Position numbers and translations under genes: made by a program. 64,000 bases of DNA from Paenibacillus azoreducens (GTDB lineage: Bacteria; Bacillota; Bacilli; Paenibacillales; Paenibacillaceae), in NCBI RefSeq assembly GCF_021654775.1, contig NZ_AP025343.1, positions 6,512,001-6,576,000 on the forward strand. Reading direction: 5' to 3'. Positions 8,736 to 17,647 of this stretch are shown in pieces. Below the pieces are notes generated by a model that saw nothing but the letters and a program-made list of their open reading frames with translations, had not been told where the DNA came from and did not search any database. How positions within the stretch are numbered: position 1 is the first letter of the stretch; every line of letters begins with the position of its first letter.

Positions 8736-9185
8736 TTGCATTCCTCATCTAAAGATTTGGCTGACCGATATTGTGAACTTATGGACAGGTTACCGCGTCT
8801 TATTGACTATACAGGGATCGTCCGGCAGATGAAGCTAAGCACCACGGAGGCATTTATTCTGCAATATCTCCATAGCAAAGGCAGCCAGCGCGGCACGGAT
8901 ATCGTCAAGGTGACAGGCCTGACGACAAGTGCCATTACTCAAATTTGCGACAAGCTGGTCCAGGAAGAACTGATCGAACGAAACCGGTCTGAAACAGACC
9001 GGCGTTACGTCAACATTACCATCACTGATAAGGGTTTGAAGGTGCTGCGGCAATTATCTGACATGAGCTCAGAACGTATTGTCGAGACGGTGAAGAACTT
9101 TACGAACGAAGAAACGGATGAGCTATTGAATATCATCCACCAGCTCGGGGAGTTGATTGAATATCAGCGGAGCGTTCGGAAGTAG
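8736..9185 (+). CDS. MarR-family transcriptional regulator
   Basis: A 149-residue winged-helix repressor. The HTH region is LSTTEAFILQYLHSKGSQRG through VTGLTTSAITQICDKLVQEELI, and the wing carries the MarR signature RSETDRRYVNITITDKG. C-terminal helices would dimerise. The start is TTG 8736, preceded by AGGAGGGTGAT; the open frame extends upstream to 8634 without a ribosome site. No divergent or co-directional partner is obvious, so its targets are unknown; autoregulation is typical for the family. Confidence 0.88.
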   Translation: MHSSSKDLADRYCELMDRLPRLIDYTGIVRQMKLSTTEAFILQYLHSKGSQRGTDIVKVTGLTTSAITQICDKLVQEELIERNRSETDRRYVNITITDKGLKVLRQLSDMSSERIVETVKNFTNEETDELLNIIHQLGELIEYQRSVRK

Positions 9186-9268
9186 CCGCATCCCGCTGCT
9201 GCGGCATGACGCCGCATTTTGTTCTTCGCTACGCCCCTCTGCAGTGGATCATGATCAAATTTACGAAC

Positions 9269-9320
9269 CAAAGCACCATTGCACGAACCCCTAACGGGGA
9301 GGCGCAAATGGTGCTTTATC
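9269..9320. terminator. Bidirectional terminator between marR-type gene and rocF
   Basis: AAAGCACCATT...AATGGTGCTTT flanks an inner CCCC-TAAC-GGGG hairpin, between two convergent genes. The T tracts are short on both sides. Confidence 0.6.
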
Positions 9321-9330
9321 GTTGTTGCTG

Positions 9331-10230
9331 CTATAAAATCCGGCTGCCGAATAAGGAGCCGATGAATTCAACGGCCAGCTTCGATGTCTGATTGTTACGG
9401 TCAAGAAGCGGGTTGACCTCCACGAAATCGGCTGAAGTGATACGTCCCGATTCACTCATAAGCTCGAGCAAAAGATGCGCTTCGCGGTAGCTGAGTCCCC
9501 CGCGGACCGGCGTTCCGGTTCCGGGAGCCTCGATGGGATCTACGCTGTCGATGTCAAAACTGAGATGGACTCCATCCGTGCCATTCCCGGCAATGCGAAG
9601 CGCCTCCTGCACTACCTTCTCGATACCGAGGCGATCGATCTCATGCATCGTATAACAGGTCATTCCGGAGGAACGGATCATTGCTTTTTCATCGCGGTCG
9701 AGATCACGCGCTCCAATGATCACGCAGTTCTCCGCCTTTAAAGGTACAGCCCCTTCAGCGATCTGCTTTAGTTTGATATGGGAGAGCCCTAACCCGACCG
9801 CCAGCGATATGCCATGCATATTCCCTGAAGGGCTGGTCAATTCCGTATTCAGATCTGAATGTGCATCGACCCAGATCACGCCCATATTGCTGTAATGCCG
9901 GTTCAAACCGGCCAGCGAACCCATCGCGATGCTGTGATCTCCCCCCAATACAAGCGGGATATGGCCATCTTCCACTGATTCATAGACAGCCTCGCCAAGC
10001 AGGGCGGCTATCGCCAAAACTTCCTCGATATGTTTCATTTTGGAGCCGGGAGGCGATTTGATGCCTTCCGGAAGGCGGATGTTATAATCCGCCCTGACAT
10101 CATACCCTAACCCTTCCAATTTTTTGACCAAGCCGAATTTCATCATACTGTCCGGACCGTTTTCGCTTCCGGGGCGGCCTGCGCCAAGCCCAAACGGCAC
10201 CCGGATGATGGAAATGGATTGTTGTACCAT
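9331..10230 (-). CDS. rocF: Arginase
   Basis: Binuclear manganese hydrolase converting arginine to ornithine and urea. The 299 residues include the metal-binding motifs GGDHSIAMG, WVDAHSDLNT and SFDIDSVDP, plus the GTPVRGGLSYRE segment, all standard for bacterial arginases. The N-terminal IIRVPFGLGAGRPGSENGP matches the family. Start ATG 10230 follows AAGGGAGGG 11 nt upstream, a site embedded in the end of rocD. It begins 6 bp after the rocD stop, so the two are one operon for arginine-to-glutamate-semialdehyde catabolism; no rocA or rocG is in view. Confidence 0.95.
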   Translation of the reverse strand: MVQQSISIIRVPFGLGAGRPGSENGPDSMMKFGLVKKLEGLGYDVRADYNIRLPEGIKSPPGSKMKHIEEVLAIAALLGEAVYESVEDGHIPLVLGGDHSIAMGSLAGLNRHYSNMGVIWVDAHSDLNTELTSPSGNMHGISLAVGLGLSHIKLKQIAEGAVPLKAENCVIIGARDLDRDEKAMIRSSGMTCYTMHEIDRLGIEKVVQEALRIAGNGTDGVHLSFDIDSVDPIEAPGTGTPVRGGLSYREAHLLLELMSESGRITSADFVEVNPLLDRNNQTSKLAVEFIGSLFGSRIL

Positions 10231-10236
10231 CCTTAT

Positions 10237-11442
10237 TTACGCCCTCCCTTGGCCGGCAAACACCTCTTGCAGGCGGATCAGAGCGAAATCCAGCTCTTCT
10301 TCCGTAATGACCAGAGGCGGCGCCAGCCGAATGGTCGTCTCATGCGTTTCCTTGCACAGCAGCCCGATCCGGGCCAAGGCTTCGCAATACGGTCTTGCCG
10401 GCACCGCCAGCTGAATCCCGATCAGCAGCCCCCGCCCCCGAATCTGAACAATATCTGGATGTTTAATCGATGTAAGCTTTTTCATAAAATCGCGTCCAAG
10501 CTCCTCGGAGCGCTCCGCCAGCCTTTCCTCTTCCAAGACATCAAGGGCCGCGAGCGCGACGGCGCATGCCAGCGGATTCCCGCCGAATGTCGAGCCATGG
10601 GAGCCGGGTTCAAATACACTCATGACTTCGTCGTCCGCAGCAACCGCCGAAACCGGAATCACTCCGCCGCCAAGCGCTTTGCCCAAAATGTAAACATCCG
10701 GCGCCACCGCTTCCCAGTCGCAGGCGAATTTTTTGCCGGTTCGGCCGAAACCCGTCTGAATTTCGTCGGCAATAAACAACACACGCTGCTGGCGGCAAAG
10801 CTCATACGATTCCGATAAAAATCCGGCGGGAGGGATGATAATTCCGGCTTCCCCCTGCACAGGTTCCACCAGAAATGCAGCGGTATTCGGCGTGATCGCC
10901 GCACGCAGCGCATCCAAATCGCCGTATGGCACCCGCTTAAAGCCCGGCGTGAACGGACCGAAATCCTGCTTGTATTCCTCCTCCGAGGAAAAAGACGTAA
11001 TGGTTAACGTCCGCCCATGAAAATTACCGTCGCAAACGATGATCTCTGCCTGGTTTTCCGGTACTCCCTTTACCCGGTAAGCCCACCGCCTTGCCATTTT
11101 GAGCGCGGTTTCCACCGCCTCGGCTCCGGTGTTCATCGCAAGGATCTTGTCTTTCCCGGCAAAATCCGCCAGTTTTTGCGCAAACTTCGCCAGTTTTTCG
11201 CTGTGAAAAGCTCTTGAAACCAGCGTTACTTGATCCGCCTGTTCTTTCAGCGCCTGGATGATTTTCGGGTGGCGGTGACCGTGATTCAGGGCGGAATAGG
11301 CGCTCAGCATATCGAGGTACCTGCGGCCGCTTGCATCCTCCACCCATACCCCTTCCGCTTTTTCGATGACGATCGGCAGCGGAAGATAGTTGCTTGCACT
11401 GTAATGATCCATCATATGCAGAACTTGCTCCGTTGTGGCCAT
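10237..11442 (-). CDS. rocD: Ornithine aminotransferase
   Basis: PLP enzyme converting ornithine plus 2-oxoglutarate to glutamate-5-semialdehyde plus glutamate. The 401-residue product is a class-III aminotransferase with [19 protein letters not shown], the [11 protein letters not shown] motif and the cofactor lysine in [11 protein letters not shown] 11442 is preceded by AGGATG eight bases upstream, better placed than the in-frame ATG at 11460. It is the first gene of the rocD-rocF operon. I see no clear sigma-54 or RocR site upstream, so regulation is not evident. Confidence 0.95.
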   Translation of the reverse strand: MATTEQVLHMMDHYSASNYLPLPIVIEKAEGVWVEDASGRRYLDMLSAYSALNHGHRHPKIIQALKEQADQVTLVSRAFHSEKLAKFAQKLADFAGKDKILAMNTGAEAVETALKMARRWAYRVKGVPENQAEIIVCDGNFHGRTLTITSFSSEEEYKQDFGPFTPGFKRVPYGDLDALRAAITPNTAAFLVEPVQGEAGIIIPPAGFLSESYELCRQQRVLFIADEIQTGFGRTGKKFACDWEAVAPDVYILGKALGGGVIPVSAVAADDEVMSVFEPGSHGSTFGGNPLACAVALAALDVLEEERLAERSEELGRDFMKKLTSIKHPDIVQIRGRGLLIGIQLAVPARPYCEALARIGLLCKETHETTIRLAPPLVITEEELDFALIRLQEVFAGQGRA

Positions 11443-11537
11443 GGCTGCACATCCTATCATGTAATCTTTTCACATTGCTACGTTCCTATCTTATTGGGGA
11501 AATCCTCATTTCATGATTTGTGAATTATTACACATAT

Positions 11538-11592
11538 AAAAACAACAAAAGCACCGTCTTCTTTCGCATACCGCAAAGGAAGATCAGTGCTC
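11538..11592 (-). terminator. Terminator of the thioredoxin-like gene
   Basis: AGCAC...GTGCT closing stem with inner CTTCCTTTGCG/CGAAAGAAG pairing, followed on the minus strand by TTTGTTGTTTTT. It lies 43 bp beyond the stop at 11635. Confidence 0.8.
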
Positions 11593-11634
11593 GCAATTTG
11601 CCTGCATGAACGGGCATTTCCCGCCGTCACAGAA

Positions 11635-11961
11635 TTATTTCTTGGATTCCAGCGTCTCCAGATACTCGGAAATTTCACCTGGCGTTTTTGCGTACTTGCT
11701 GTGCAGATGAGCCAGCTTTTCGCCGTTTTTATACACCAGCAGGCTCGGAATGCCGCGCACGTCATTTTTATCGGTAATCTCTTCGAACTGTTCCACATCT
11801 AAGGCATAAAATTCTTTGTCCGGATGCTTGGCGATGATATCAGGCAGGAATTTATCCAGCGTCTTGCAGTCCGGACACCAAGTGGCATCATATTTAATCA
11901 CGGTCAGTCCGTCGCGGTTAATGAGGTCTTCGTATTGCTTTTCCGTTTGGATACGTTCCAT
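11635..11961 (-). CDS. Thioredoxin-like protein (YtpP-type, 108 aa)
   Basis: Cytoplasmic thioredoxin-fold protein with the active site WCPDC (Trp-Cys-Pro-Asp-Cys, near residues 28-32) in place of the classical WCGPC, and the cis-proline in GIPSLLVYKNG. No signal peptide. The length matches small stand-alone thioredoxins of Firmicutes. Start ATG 11961 follows AAGGGGACA ten bases upstream. It has its own terminator and stands alone between rocD and a membrane-protein gene. It could serve as a general thiol reductase; its partners are not evident. Confidence 0.85.
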   Translation of the reverse strand: MERIQTEKQYEDLINRDGLTVIKYDATWCPDCKTLDKFLPDIIAKHPDKEFYALDVEQFEEITDKNDVRGIPSLLVYKNGEKLAHLHSKYAKTPGEISEYLETLESKK

Positions 11962-12098
11962 CTCGCTTGTGTCCCCTTTACTTTAGCGTCTATTAGCGGC
12001 TTTCACGAAAAGAGCTCGCACGGTCGGTGTCAATGATTTACATCACACTTTGAGCCGTCCTTCTATTCTAGCCGTTTATAGCACGCTTTGCAAAAGGG

Positions 12099-12716
12099 CT
12101 ACATGGAATGCATCTCATGACCTGGAGCAGGGTTATCCCCCGCCGCGGGGCTGTGCCCCAGCCAGGCTGCAGCGCATAATATGGCAACTGGGAGTACGAT
12201 ATAGATCATCCAGAAGGAGGTCCGTACAGGCGCAGCCGCAACATCGCTGCCTCCCTTCTTCACCGCACTCACTGCGGCAACCGGCTCTTCCTGCCGATGC
12301 TTGCGGTCATGGATCAAATAAATGACAAGCGCGGTAACCGCGATAAACATGGCATCCATAATGAACAGCATGACATCCCACTGCCGTTTCGGGATCATTT
12401 CGCCCAGCATCGCCCCGTGCACGCCGCCCATGATCCCTCCGCCGATTCCCTCCACAATGGCCAACAGACTGAGAGGCCTGCCGATCAGGTAACCGATCAG
12501 AAAACAAAACACAATCGAAATTCCGGTTGATAATACCAGGTTCTGGGCAAACAGCATGCCAAGAATGACGCCTATCGTCAAATTCGACATCAGCCCTGTA
12601 GTCATCGCAACCACGGTCCCCGTCATATTCGCCAAAACATGCCGGTTCATCTGAACGTACATAATGCATAAAACCGTATAAACAAAGACAATCAGCATGC
12701 TCATGTTCAACAGCAT
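12099..12716 (-). CDS. Integral membrane protein of unknown function
   Basis: 205 residues with about six hydrophobic segments. The second quarter has a Gly-rich stretch, GIGGGIMGGVHGAMLGEMI, that looks conserved and could line a channel or metal site. The C-terminal tail after the last helix is His/Met-containing (GHEMHSM), which hints at, but does not prove, metal contact. The charged loop between the last two helices (HDRKHRQEE) is cytoplasmic by charge. ATG 12716 is preceded by AAAGGAG; the frame is open 7 codons further. I do not recognise the family. The 220 bp upstream of it hold nothing I can name. Confidence 0.7.
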   Translation of the reverse strand: MLLNMSMLIVFVYTVLCIMYVQMNRHVLANMTGTVVAMTTGLMSNLTIGVILGMLFAQNLVLSTGISIVFCFLIGYLIGRPLSLLAIVEGIGGGIMGGVHGAMLGEMIPKRQWDVMLFIMDAMFIAVTALVIYLIHDRKHRQEEPVAAVSAVKKGGSDVAAAPVRTSFWMIYIVLPVAILCAAAWLGHSPAAGDNPAPGHEMHSM

Positions 12717-12957
12717 ATGTATGGCTCCTTTCGCCAAGGTGCTGCGGCCCGGGCCGCCGAAGCAGCCGTTAACCGTATCCGCCGCGGGCCTAGGCTGCCT
12801 TACCTTCCGCTCTATGACAAAGCTTATTCAGCCGATGCTATCTTTATGCTGATAACCCGTAAAAGCGCAAAAGGAAAAACGGACAATCATGCTGAATTTC
12901 CGCATGGCGCTTCTTTCCTTATTCAGGGCCGAACCGGACAAACAAGAAGCCGAAGAC

Positions 12958-13650
12958 TTAAGGCCTTCGTCCATGCTTGCGCCAATACTGCCGTTTTCCT
13001 TCGTCGCGCACCGTAACGCCTAGCTTGGATAGCTCCCGGCGCAAATCCTCCGCATCCTCTTTTTCATCTTTACCGATGGCCTTATCCCTTGCTAAAAATA
13101 ATACGTTCACGCCCGGAGAAAGCTCGGGACAATCGGCTACCCACCGGACATATTCATGAGTGAACGGGTCTTGTTCCCGCCAATCATACCCATGCCGGAT
13201 AAATGCCTCGGCCAGATGCTCGCGCTTCGCCTCGGGCTTTTCCCGGTAAAGCTCCCGTCCATCCACGCCCAGCAGGACCAACTGCTTGTTGTCCGGAAAT
13301 ACGGCGGCCACTTCCTCTTTCTTGAAGGCTCGCTCCTCATTGCGAATCTGCAGCCTGACCTCTTGATCGGAAAGATCAATCCGCAAGCTTTCCCTCATCA
13401 CCGCCATCGAAAGCCATCCCCCGGCAAGGACGCCGAGCGAGGCTGTGGCGATCATCACCCATGCCCCGTGAAGGGAGGAGATCAGTTTGAGCGGCCCCTG
13501 AAAAGGAACCCACGGCAATTCCGACGTCCATTTGGCGAGTGCTGGAATAAACCAGCCAACCACGGCCCCGACGACCGGCAGCACCGTCCAAATCATTATT
13601 TTATCCGTCCTGGACACCCCGAGTTCCGTCCATTCCAACCTGTTATTCAA
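12958..13650 (-). CDS. YqeB-like membrane protein
   Basis: 230 residues: two hydrophobic segments near the N-terminus (IMIWTVLPVVGAVVGWFIPA and an AWVMIATASLGVLAGGWLS helix) followed by a large soluble domain that includes DNKQLVLLGVDGRELYREKP and YVRWVADCPELSPGVNVLFLARDKA. This arrangement matches the YqeB family of Bacillus as I remember it. Translation starts at TTG 13650 after a GGGGGG tract, overlapping the end of the TetR gene by 8 nt, so the pair is coupled and YqeB is a likely target of that repressor. Function unknown. Confidence 0.72.
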   Translation of the reverse strand: MNNRLEWTELGVSRTDKIMIWTVLPVVGAVVGWFIPALAKWTSELPWVPFQGPLKLISSLHGAWVMIATASLGVLAGGWLSMAVMRESLRIDLSDQEVRLQIRNEERAFKKEEVAAVFPDNKQLVLLGVDGRELYREKPEAKREHLAEAFIRHGYDWREQDPFTHEYVRWVADCPELSPGVNVLFLARDKAIGKDEKEDAEDLRRELSKLGVTVRDEGKRQYWRKHGRRP

Positions 13651-14248
13651 TGGGATCCCCCCCTTTCCTGAACGTACCGTTCACCGCTTCTTTCCATATT
13701 TTTTTGTAGTCCAATTTGATTCCCATCATCATGTAGCTCGTGATGTTGTCGATAACGAGCGCCAGTAAATATGCCCTCGAATCCACGCTTTCCTCCTCAA
13801 TCACTCCAAGTTTTGCCCCATGCTGCAGCAGTTGGCGGAACCCGTCCAGAAACTCCTGCTGCATCATGATCACGCGTTCGCCGTAATGGCCGCCGCGGCC
13901 TGCAGTGAGCATGAATTCATTTGTTAACCGCATGATTGGATACAAGTGCTCTTCATCCTCCGGAAACATGCGAAGCCCTCCTTGAAAGAGCTGTTCCGCA
14001 AAATTTTGTTCGTTAAAATCGGAAACGGAGAAATAGAGTTCAAAATGATAGTCGCTAAACATATAGTCGAAAACTTTCTCGACCAGCTCGTCTTTTGATG
14101 CGAAATGATAATATATCGACGGTTTCGTTATGCCTACTTCAGCGGCGATCATGGCAAGGCTGGTTTTCTCGATGCCGCGATGCGCAAACAGCAGCGTGGC
14201 TGCCTCAATCAGCTGCTGCGAGGTCAGTTCTCTTTTTTTCATGGTCAA
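13643..14248 (-). CDS. TetR-family transcriptional repressor
   Basis: About 200 residues. The N-terminal HTH reads LIEAATLLFAHRGIEKTSLA to GITKPSIYYHFASKDELVE, the TetR signature; the remainder is a ligand-binding helical domain rich in aromatic residues. AAAGGAG lies 5 nt before TTG 14248 and 11 nt before ATG 14242; I use the TTG, but the ATG is nearly as good. A perfect 20-bp palindrome over the ribosome-site side of its promoter suggests autorepression. It is coupled to a YqeB-like gene. Confidence 0.88.
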   Translation of the reverse strand: MTMKKRELTSQQLIEAATLLFAHRGIEKTSLAMIAAEVGITKPSIYYHFASKDELVEKVFDYMFSDYHFELYFSVSDFNEQNFAEQLFQGGLRMFPEDEEHLYPIMRLTNEFMLTAGRGGHYGERVIMMQQEFLDGFRQLLQHGAKLGVIEEESVDSRAYLLALVIDNITSYMMMGIKLDYKKIWKEAVNGTFRKGGDPIE

Positions 14249-14261
14249 ATCAACTCCTTTT

Positions 14262-14281
14262 TTTACCTATCGTTAGGTAAA
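14262..14281. promoter_or_regulatory. Likely TetR-family operator
   Basis: TTTACCTATCGTTAGGTAAA is a perfect 8-4-8 inverted repeat located 14 bp before the start of the TetR gene, the usual place for an autoregulatory operator. Confidence 0.7.
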
Positions 14282-14337
14282 TTTTAATCAAAAAAGAGGG
14301 CCTGCGTCAATAATCTTGTGTCTATAAATTTAGCGCA

Positions 14338-14370
14338 CAAAAAAGAAGCTCCGGTTCCAACCGCAGCTCC
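14338..14370 (-). terminator. Terminator of the YdeI-like gene
   Basis: AGCTGCGGTT pairs with AACCGGAGCT (14347-14356 with 14359-14368, one mismatch), followed on the minus strand by TTCTTTTTT. Confidence 0.75.
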
Positions 14371-14386
14371 TCCCTCGCACTCATGA

Positions 14387-14977
14387 TTAAGGATATATCT
14401 TCTCCCCGTTTTCCAGCATGCGGATAAATTCCTCCGCTTTTTTCCTGCGGGTCTCGGGTTTCTTCGCATTATGGATCCGGAAGGCAAAAGCATATTTGTT
14501 CTGGCTGTCCAGCGTGTCGTAGAATTCCCGGGCGCGGGGATGTTCGGCAAAGGCGGCTTCGAGTTCTGCGGGCAGTGAGCTGCGGCTCTGCGGTTCGTAA
14601 GCAGCCTCCCAGCGCCCGTTTTGCTTGGCGGTTTCGATTGCTTGAAGCCCGGCAGGTTTCATCCGGCCCTCCAGGGTCAGCCGCTCCACCTTTTCCTTGT
14701 TCACCTGTGACCAAATGCTATTCTTCCCTCTTGGGCCGAAGCGCTGAACCCAACTTTGATCATCCAGCTTCTCCTTCCGGCTGTCAATCCATCCATAGCA
14801 GAGCGCGCTATCCAGCGCTTCAGCATAGCTGACGGAGGTCAGGCCCGTATTTTTCTTGGCGATCTGCAGCCTGACTCCCCGTGATTGAAAATGATTTTCC
14901 TCCAGCCATGCTTCCCATTCCTGCTGATTTGCGCACAGCAGCAACGGCCATTCCGGTTGTCCTTCGGATTTTGCCAT
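14387..14977 (-). CDS. YdeI/OmdA-type protein
   Basis: 196 residues typical of the YdeI/OmpD-associated family: an N-terminal segment ending in SRGVRLQIAKK, then YAEALDSALCYGWIDSRKEKLDD and the motif FGPRGKNSIWSQVNKEKVERL, with a helical C-terminus carrying RIHNAKKPETRRKKAEEFI. The family's biochemical role is not established. ATG 14977 follows GAGAGGAG eight bases upstream; the open frame begins 18 codons earlier. It lies 60 bp downstream of the histidine kinase gene on the same strand and may be co-transcribed with it. Confidence 0.82.
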   Translation of the reverse strand: MAKSEGQPEWPLLLCANQQEWEAWLEENHFQSRGVRLQIAKKNTGLTSVSYAEALDSALCYGWIDSRKEKLDDQSWVQRFGPRGKNSIWSQVNKEKVERLTLEGRMKPAGLQAIETAKQNGRWEAAYEPQSRSSLPAELEAAFAEHPRAREFYDTLDSQNKYAFAFRIHNAKKPETRRKKAEEFIRMLENGEKIYP

Positions 14978-15037
14978 CAACCATGCTCCTCTCACATCAA
15001 AACATTCTTCAAGTTGACAACATTCTAGCATTTCCCA

Positions 15038-16798
15038 TCAAGCGGAAGCAATCAGCGGAAACTCCATATGCACTTTAGTCCCTTGCTGCGGCTTCGAATC
15101 CACCCGGATCCGTCCCTGATGGGCTATCACAATCGCATGGGCAATGCTCATGCCTAGCCCGGCACCGTCTGTCGTTTCATCCGTACTTGTGCCTCGGTAG
15201 TACCGCTCGAATAGATTGCTCTGCGTCTCCTCATCCATTCCTTGGCCGTTGTCTGAAACGGTAATCCACGCGCTTTTCCCTTCTTTTCCGGTGCGCACCG
15301 TAATCTCCGTGCCATCAGGATTATGTTTGACCGCATTGGTGATGATATTGTCCAGCATGCGCTGGAACCATTTCGGATTGGCCATAACGGTTAAATCCTC
15401 GTCCCACTCCTCGTAGGAAAACGAAGCCTTGTCGATCGTAGCGTCATTGACATACCGGAGAACCGAGCGGCGGACGAATTCATTTAGCTCAATCGGCTGC
15501 AGCGGGATCCGGACGGCATTATTTTTAAGCTGAAACGTTAGAGAGAAATCCTGAAGGAGCTCCAGCATAAAATCTCCCTTTTCCCGGATGACCTTCCCCA
15601 TCTCTTTCAGCTCGGCTTCATCCCAGGTAAACTGTCCGCTTTCCAGCAGATGGCCGTAACCTTGTATCGACGAAAGCGGTGTCCGCAAATCATGGGAAAT
15701 GCCTGTCATCCATTCCTCACGGGTCTGTTCCAGCAGTTTCCGTTCGCGCTGGGAGGCGTCGAGTTTGGTTGCCATCTCGTAAAAGCCGGCGATCACTTCC
15801 TTATAAAGCCTGTAACGCAGCCGGATTTTGCCGTTGCGCCGGAATACCTTCTTCCGTTCCTTTTCGGTCAGCGCCTCGCTGTACCTGCCTTCGCTCATCC
15901 GTTCAAACCAGCTGGCGAAAAGTATCAGCGGCTGCCCATACCGGTATCCGTGCCAAATCGATACTCCCAGTGTCAATGCCATGACGCTGACTCCGATGAT
16001 CATGAGTGCAATGATGGCATCATGAAAAAGCGACTGCTTCTCTACGGCATGCCCTAGTTTCCCCTCATGCAGCAGCCATGTATAACCGGATTTCCCGTCA
16101 TACTGCACCGATAGTTCCATTGGGTAGCTGCCTGGCTCTGCGCGCATAGACACTAAATCGAGAGGCCTGTATTTCTTATCCGTTTTACTTTTGCCGGTTC
16201 GGCCCAGGGATTGCAGAATCTTCCCATCTTCATCCACAACTTGCAAATAATTTTCTTTCCCATCAAGCTGCCGCCTAAGCTCCGCTATAGCATCCTTCCT
16301 GACGAGGCCTTCCTGGTTATACTTCTGAAACCATTCCTTCAGTTGTTTCGTGCCCAGATCCTGCTTTCCCATCAAATAAAAAACGGGTTTTGACCCATCA
16401 GAGTCCTTTTCGAGCACCGATATGACGTGGTAAAAACCAAGTCTGCGCGTCTCCTGAATGTTCAGCAATTCCGCCGCTCCGTATGAGGTTTTCAAATCTC
16501 CCGGCGCATTGGCGGAATAGATGACGCGACCCGAATCATTGACGATTTGCAGCCAATATCCCTGTTCCTTCAGCAGCTTGTCCCAACGTCGGTTGATTTT
16601 CACCTTATCATTTTCGATGTAGGTTTCGGTCTTAATCGCATCCACCGCCCCCGTAGAAAAGGTGCGCTTCAAATCCTGGTTCGCCATATAGCTAAAAAGC
16701 GAAAGCATCAAAATCATCACGGCCAACGTAATCATGACCCACTGCATCAACAACTGATAAGTAAAATGCAGCGTCAGACGGGTTCTGATCCTTTTCAT
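15038..16798 (-). CDS. Membrane sensor histidine kinase
   Basis: 586 residues. A first transmembrane helix (residues 20-40), an extracellular sensor of about 215 residues, a second helix near 261-281, a cytoplasmic linker, then a DHp domain with the phosphorylated His in GISHDLRTPLSS (near 366) and an HATPase domain with N-box NIITNAVKHNPDGT, G1-box DNGQGM and G2-box GAGLGMSIAH. It overlaps the response-regulator stop by 4 nt (ATGA), so the two form a coupled two-component pair. The stimulus is unknown. The neighbouring YdeI-like gene is co-directional. Confidence 0.93.
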   Translation of the reverse strand: MKRIRTRLTLHFTYQLLMQWVMITLAVMILMLSLFSYMANQDLKRTFSTGAVDAIKTETYIENDKVKINRRWDKLLKEQGYWLQIVNDSGRVIYSANAPGDLKTSYGAAELLNIQETRRLGFYHVISVLEKDSDGSKPVFYLMGKQDLGTKQLKEWFQKYNQEGLVRKDAIAELRRQLDGKENYLQVVDEDGKILQSLGRTGKSKTDKKYRPLDLVSMRAEPGSYPMELSVQYDGKSGYTWLLHEGKLGHAVEKQSLFHDAIIALMIIGVSVMALTLGVSIWHGYRYGQPLILFASWFERMSEGRYSEALTEKERKKVFRRNGKIRLRYRLYKEVIAGFYEMATKLDASQRERKLLEQTREEWMTGISHDLRTPLSSIQGYGHLLESGQFTWDEAELKEMGKVIREKGDFMLELLQDFSLTFQLKNNAVRIPLQPIELNEFVRRSVLRYVNDATIDKASFSYEEWDEDLTVMANPKWFQRMLDNIITNAVKHNPDGTEITVRTGKEGKSAWITVSDNGQGMDEETQSNLFERYYRGTSTDETTDGAGLGMSIAHAIVIAHQGRIRVDSKPQQGTKVHMEFPLIASA

Positions 16799-17508
16799 GC
16801 GTCTACCTTCACCAGCTTATAACCAAGGCCGCGGACCGTCAGCAAATACTCCGGATTACCGGGGTCCACCTCAATCCGCTCACGGATTTTACGGATATGC
16901 ACCATCACCGTGTTGTCGTCCCCAAACCCGTCGATTCCCCATACTTCTTCATAAAGCTGAGCTTTCGAAAACACGATGCCGGGATGCTTGCACAGAAACA
17001 GCAGCAGCTGATAGGCCTGGGCTGGACAAGGTACCTCCTCCCCGTTCACAAGCAGCATTCCTGCAAATTCATCCAGCACGAAACGGCCGAAGTCATAGCG
17101 GCTGCGGCTGTCCTCCAGTCTTGCTGGAGCTGGCGCGGCCACGCTTCTACGAAGCCTTGCCTTCACCCGGGCGGCAATCTCAAGCGGATTAAACGGTTTG
17201 GTCACGTAATCGTCTCCGCCGGTCGCAAACCCTGTCAGCACATCGAGGTCCGAGGTACGGGCCGTCAAGTAAATGATGTGAGCATCGGAAGCTCTGCGGA
17301 TTTGGGGACATAAATCGAATCCCGTCTGGTCCGGCAGCATCACGTCCAGCAAAATGATATCTAACGAATGCCGCTTAACCAGCTCAAGCGCTTCTTTTCC
17401 GTTATACGCAGTATAAATATGGCGAAAACCTTCCTTGCGGAGAACCATTTCTATTAATTGGACAATTGCCTTTTCATCATCGACCAATAAAATTTTGGCA
17501 TTATACAT
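16795..17508 (-). CDS. OmpR/PhoB-family response regulator
   Basis: 237 residues: a receiver domain with acidic pocket DDE near residues 10-12, phospho-acceptor Asp in IILLDVMLPD (near 53), switch Thr in YLTART and Lys in YVTKPFNPLEI, followed by a winged-helix domain ending in HIRKIRERIEVDPGNPEYLLTVRGLGYKL. It is the first gene of the pair with the histidine kinase. ATG 17508 is preceded by GAGGTGG ten bases upstream. The DUF418 gene starts divergently 139 bp away and may be a regulated target (inference from layout). Confidence 0.94.
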   Translation of the reverse strand: MYNAKILLVDDEKAIVQLIEMVLRKEGFRHIYTAYNGKEALELVKRHSLDIILLDVMLPDQTGFDLCPQIRRASDAHIIYLTARTSDLDVLTGFATGGDDYVTKPFNPLEIAARVKARLRRSVAAPAPARLEDSRSRYDFGRFVLDEFAGMLLVNGEEVPCPAQAYQLLLFLCKHPGIVFSKAQLYEEVWGIDGFGDDNTVMVHIRKIRERIEVDPGNPEYLLTVRGLGYKLVKVDA

Positions 17509-17647
17509 CCTGAAACCACCTCAGATGCATTGTACCAAATCCATCTTAATTCGAGCTAAACATATCTCCGGCCGTTTAGTAAATGTTAAGCTGGGCTTTA
17601 TTTCCGGTTTAATGCCAATTGCTACACTTTTTGCTGAGGTGATAACG

